The notes beneath the pieces were generated by a model. That model was given only the letters and a program-made list of their open reading frames with translations, was not told where the DNA came from and searched no databases. 7,615 nt of DNA from positions 1 through 7,615 of the forward strand of contig JAIBJH010000122.1 in assembly GCA_020029455.1 (NCBI GenBank), in the 5' to 3' direction. This document shows positions 7,501-7,615 of the stretch, in pieces. Origin of the DNA: Hyphomicrobiales bacterium. GTDB taxonomy: Bacteria; Pseudomonadota; Alphaproteobacteria; Rhizobiales; Aestuariivirgaceae. Made by a program: the position numbers and the translations under genes. Every line of letters begins with the position of its first letter. Position 1 is the first letter of the stretch.

Positions 7501-7615
7501 TACCGAAAATGGTGCCGAGGAGGATGGCGATGAAGGTTGCCATCTCCACCATGCCGTTACCGCCGAGGAGTTCTTCTTTTTCAAGATGCTGAGGCAGGAT
7601 TCCATATTTGATGGG
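4562..7615 (-). CDS. aas: Aas-type fusion: MFS (LplT-like) transporter, PlsC-like acyltransferase and acyl-ACP synthetase (N-terminus missing)
   Basis: The frame is open to the right edge, giving 1017 visible residues. The visible start PIKYGILPQHLEKEELLGGNG before the first Met at 7552 is typical mid-transporter MFS sequence, so that Met is internal and roughly 100-150 residues are missing. Visible residues 1-300 hold several hydrophobic segments of a LplT-like lysophospholipid flippase. Next comes a PlsC-type acyltransferase with HX4D as NHTSLLD (His339, Asp344) and FPEGRIT (406-412), the latter in a context very like E. coli Aas. The C-terminal part is an AMP-forming acyl-ACP ligase: TSGSEGVPKG (682-691), GYGATE (819-824), WYDTGD (892-897) and the C-terminal Lys1001 in GSGKTDY. 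The likely role is uptake of 2-acyl-lysophospholipids and their re-acylation with an activated fatty acid at the inner membrane. The three-domain architecture is known in Proteobacteria. It may be read together with the aminotransferase 51 bp downstream. Confidence 0.93.
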   Translation of the reverse strand, partial: PIKYGILPQHLEKEELLGGNGMVEMATFIAILLGTIFGTLAINQAGGHFAVTAVMVGIGVFSFWTSTLIPDAPSAQPDLKLNWNFLGETWNVIAMTRQRPDVFQAILGISWFWFLGVTFVTQIPLFTFDSLRGNEFIATLIFALFSIGIATGSVLCNRLLRGQITAKYVPLAALLMSLFMIDLYFSAGRATALTPEGQTATVLSLIGSLRGLHVLFDLAAIAALSGIYVVPLFAIMQARTPYYLRARTVGANNIINAIFMIVATVSSGLLLSAGLSARGLFLALGLANLLAAAYIIRLLPHDLLAAAARFFFRLFYRVEVRGMENLEAAGRRALIVANHTSLLDGPLLSAFLPEQASFAINTEMAKKWWVKPAFALFELCPMDSGNPMTLRTLVDALKRGRRVVIFPEGRITVTGSLMKIYEGPGAVAAMARAKILPVRIEGAQFSPFTRLRGVYPRRLFPRITLTFLSPVSSESPENLKGAALREYQAEKLYTVMTDMVFRSSNMDQTMWQALLDTRAAYGGNRIILEDIQRTPMSISRLVLGSFILGRKLAELTPGQKNVGVLMPNANAAVAAIYGLHAYGRVPAMLNFSTGAVNMAAACTAAEVRTIVTSRKFIEAGEMQSDIDLLLKSCKIIYLEDVRETVSAIDKLRGLIQRLTVRGSLKASGATTDPNTPAVILFTSGSEGVPKGVVLSHRNLAANRHQILARIALMPNDTFFCALPVFHAFGFLGGVVLPTTTGMRAFLYPSPLHYKIVPELVYDTNATILFSTDTFLNGYARNAHPYDFYNVRLLVGGAERVKPETRQIYMERFGLRIIEGYGATECAPVIAANTFMHSKSGSVGRIFDGMQYKIEKVEGIEEGGRLWIKGPNVMLGYLRADNPGVLEAPPDGWYDTGDIVTIDEQGFVTIQGRAKRFSKIAGEMVSLTALEAKLQELYKDHNHAMVAAPDAKKGEQLVLFTTLPKPDKKEIAASLKRLGCSELMIPKTVISLDPLPVLGSGKTDYVTLTRQAREKVEA

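Noticed and set aside
4562..7552. Methionine at 7552 as the true start of the Aas-like protein
   Set aside because: The frame stays open to the window edge and the 21 codons before it encode transporter-like sequence (PIKYGILP...), so the gene is cut by the window.
1..7615. Insertion sequences, tRNA genes, CRISPR repeats or attachment sites
   Set aside because: None seen; apart from two gaps of 51 and 67 bp, the window is filled by five conserved coding sequences.

Overview
The window looks like chromosomal DNA of an alphaproteobacterium, most likely of the order Hyphomicrobiales (Rhizobiales). This is inferred from the GC-rich coding sequence, the NodQ-type CysN-CysC fusion, the transporter-acyltransferase-ligase fusion of Aas type, and a small HTH domain whose style I know from alphaproteobacterial proteins. 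No taxonomic marker gene is present, so the placement is a judgement. The DNA is densely coding: two intergenic gaps of 51 and 67 bp, no RNA gene, no mobile element and no CRISPR array.

Layout from left to right: the 3' end of a plus-strand serine hydrolase of the beta-lactamase/6-aminohexanoate-dimer hydrolase type (1-294) runs 71 bp into the end of the convergent cysNC gene. All other genes are on the minus strand. In order of transcription they are a very large Aas-type membrane fusion whose N-terminus lies beyond the right edge (7615-4562), a fold-type I PLP aminotransferase resembling AruH (4510-3338), cysD (3270-2146) and cysNC (2146-224). cysD and cysNC share one base (TGATG) and together encode ATP sulfurylase plus APS kinase, turning sulfate into APS and then PAPS. 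The Aas-like protein belongs to lysophospholipid uptake and re-acylation and the aminotransferase to amino-acid metabolism; neither has an obvious link to sulfate activation.

The most notable part is the start of cysD. The reading frame carries about 77 residues ahead of the normal CysD start. Residues about 6-58 read as a small XRE/lambda-repressor-like HTH domain, followed by an Ala/Ser/Pro-rich linker. The 67-bp gap just upstream holds five copies of a YRATAGG heptamer: a perfect inverted repeat, TGATAGG-N6-CCTATCA, that ends on the cysD start codon, a near-perfect second one that covers the aminotransferase stop codon, and an extra half-site in 13-bp register with the second. Taken together this suggests a self-regulating 'trigger enzyme', in which ATP sulfurylase subunit 2 carries its own DNA-binding domain and its operators sit at its own promoter. 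The heptamer repeats are directly visible; the HTH assignment rests on pattern recognition; the regulatory link is inference. The proximal dyad could also act as an mRNA hairpin that hides the cysD ribosome-binding site.
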